DNA from: Bacillota bacterium
GTDB lineage: Bacteria; Bacillota; Clostridia; Lachnospirales; Lachnospiraceae
Length of the DNA stretch: 42,081 nucleotides
NCBI GenBank assembly: GCA_023443225.1
Contig: JAEZVF010000103.1
Location: forward strand, 1 to 42,081
Reading direction: 5' to 3'
The position numbers were made by a program, and so were the translations under genes. Each line of letters starts with the position of its first letter. Position 1 is the first letter of the stretch. Below are positions 41,930-42,081 of this stretch, piece by piece. A model generated the notes under the pieces. That model searched no databases. It worked only from the letters and a program-made list of their open reading frames with translations, and had not been told where the DNA came from.

Positions 41930-42081
41930 GGTTTATAGTTACATTTAATAAGCTAAATAATAATTTACCTCACCTATTTAACATGGGTACTTACACACAA
42001 AATGAGTTTGGTATCATCATGATATACGGTGTCAATATTGATACGATAAACAGGACAGGTGCTTATTTTGCAAATACCTGT

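Larger units (their letters stand above)
37363..42081. mobile_element. Integrated phage-like element (one end; continues past the window)
   Basis: From the tmRNA fragment rightwards: tyrosine integrase, excisionase, small basic protein, amidase, holin, PemK-like toxin and a coiled-coil protein. Coding is nearly all on the minus strand, towards the attachment site. No capsid, terminase or tail gene is within reach. No second attachment core was found in the window. Confidence 0.8.

Noticed and set aside
41983..42081. Plus-strand open frame starting MGTYTQNEFG at the right edge, faintly like a pyocin-knob tail protein
   Set aside because: No ribosome site, opposite to the element's coding direction, and truncated; a minus-strand reading is equally open.

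Overview
The window is low-GC Firmicutes chromosome. Purine-rich Shine-Dalgarno sequences and TTG/GTG starts are common. The content fits an anaerobic, polysaccharide-degrading clostridium of the Lachnospiraceae (Lachnoclostridium/Clostridium phytofermentans type): a very large multimodular GH43 protein, a CE2-type esterase, pyruvate formate-lyase with its activase, a LysM spore-type protein, and a Lsa/CplR-type ABC-F protein. The genus is inferred from gene content; no rRNA is present.

Layout. 0-6.2 kb (minus): a secreted GH43 arabinan/xylan-type enzyme of about 1970 codons, with LamG modules, two GH43 domains and Ig-like domains, cut by one in-frame TGA at 4410-4412. 6.9-9 kb: an rsmH-type methyltransferase converging on an alpha/beta hydrolase. 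9.2-10.9 kb: REC-GGDEF diguanylate cyclase and a HAD phosphatase. 10.96-12.8 kb: an ABC-F antibiotic-resistance gene behind a sigma-A promoter, a 7-residue leader peptide and a terminator that together look like an attenuator. 12.9-15.9 kb: pflB-pflA. 16.2-18.6 kb: a polar amino acid ABC transporter. 18.8-20.6 kb: a MerR-like regulator and a bactofilin-like protein, translationally coupled. 20.8-22.6 kb: DUF4349 lipoprotein and, divergently, mntP. 22.8-26.8 kb: two histidine phosphatases, asnA, rlmH and a split ThrE exporter. 27.1-30.7 kb: an OmpR-type two-component system with a lipoprotein and a PH-like protein. 30.9-33.8 kb: an unknown membrane protein, a cyclophilin lipoprotein and a CE2-type esterase. 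34-35.6 kb: a small nine-residue-repeat protein and a LysM/GH18 protein whose catalytic motif is lost. 35.7-37.2 kb: two unknown membrane proteins.

From about 37.36 kb to the right edge lies one end of an integrated phage-like element. It begins at a 19-bp fragment matching the 3' end of a tmRNA gene (T-arm plus CAGCTCCA acceptor), still followed by a terminator. Then come a tyrosine integrase, an excisionase, a small basic protein, an amidase, a holin, a PemK/MazF-like toxin and an unknown coiled-coil protein. The tmRNA body and the rest of the element should lie beyond the right edge.

Most distinctive observations: the ABC-F leader attenuator, the nonsense-interrupted giant GH43 gene, the tmRNA attachment site, the catalytically dead GH18/LysM protein beside a perfect-repeat small protein, an antitoxin-less PemK-like gene in the lysis region, and terminator-like hairpins placed just before several start codons in the element.
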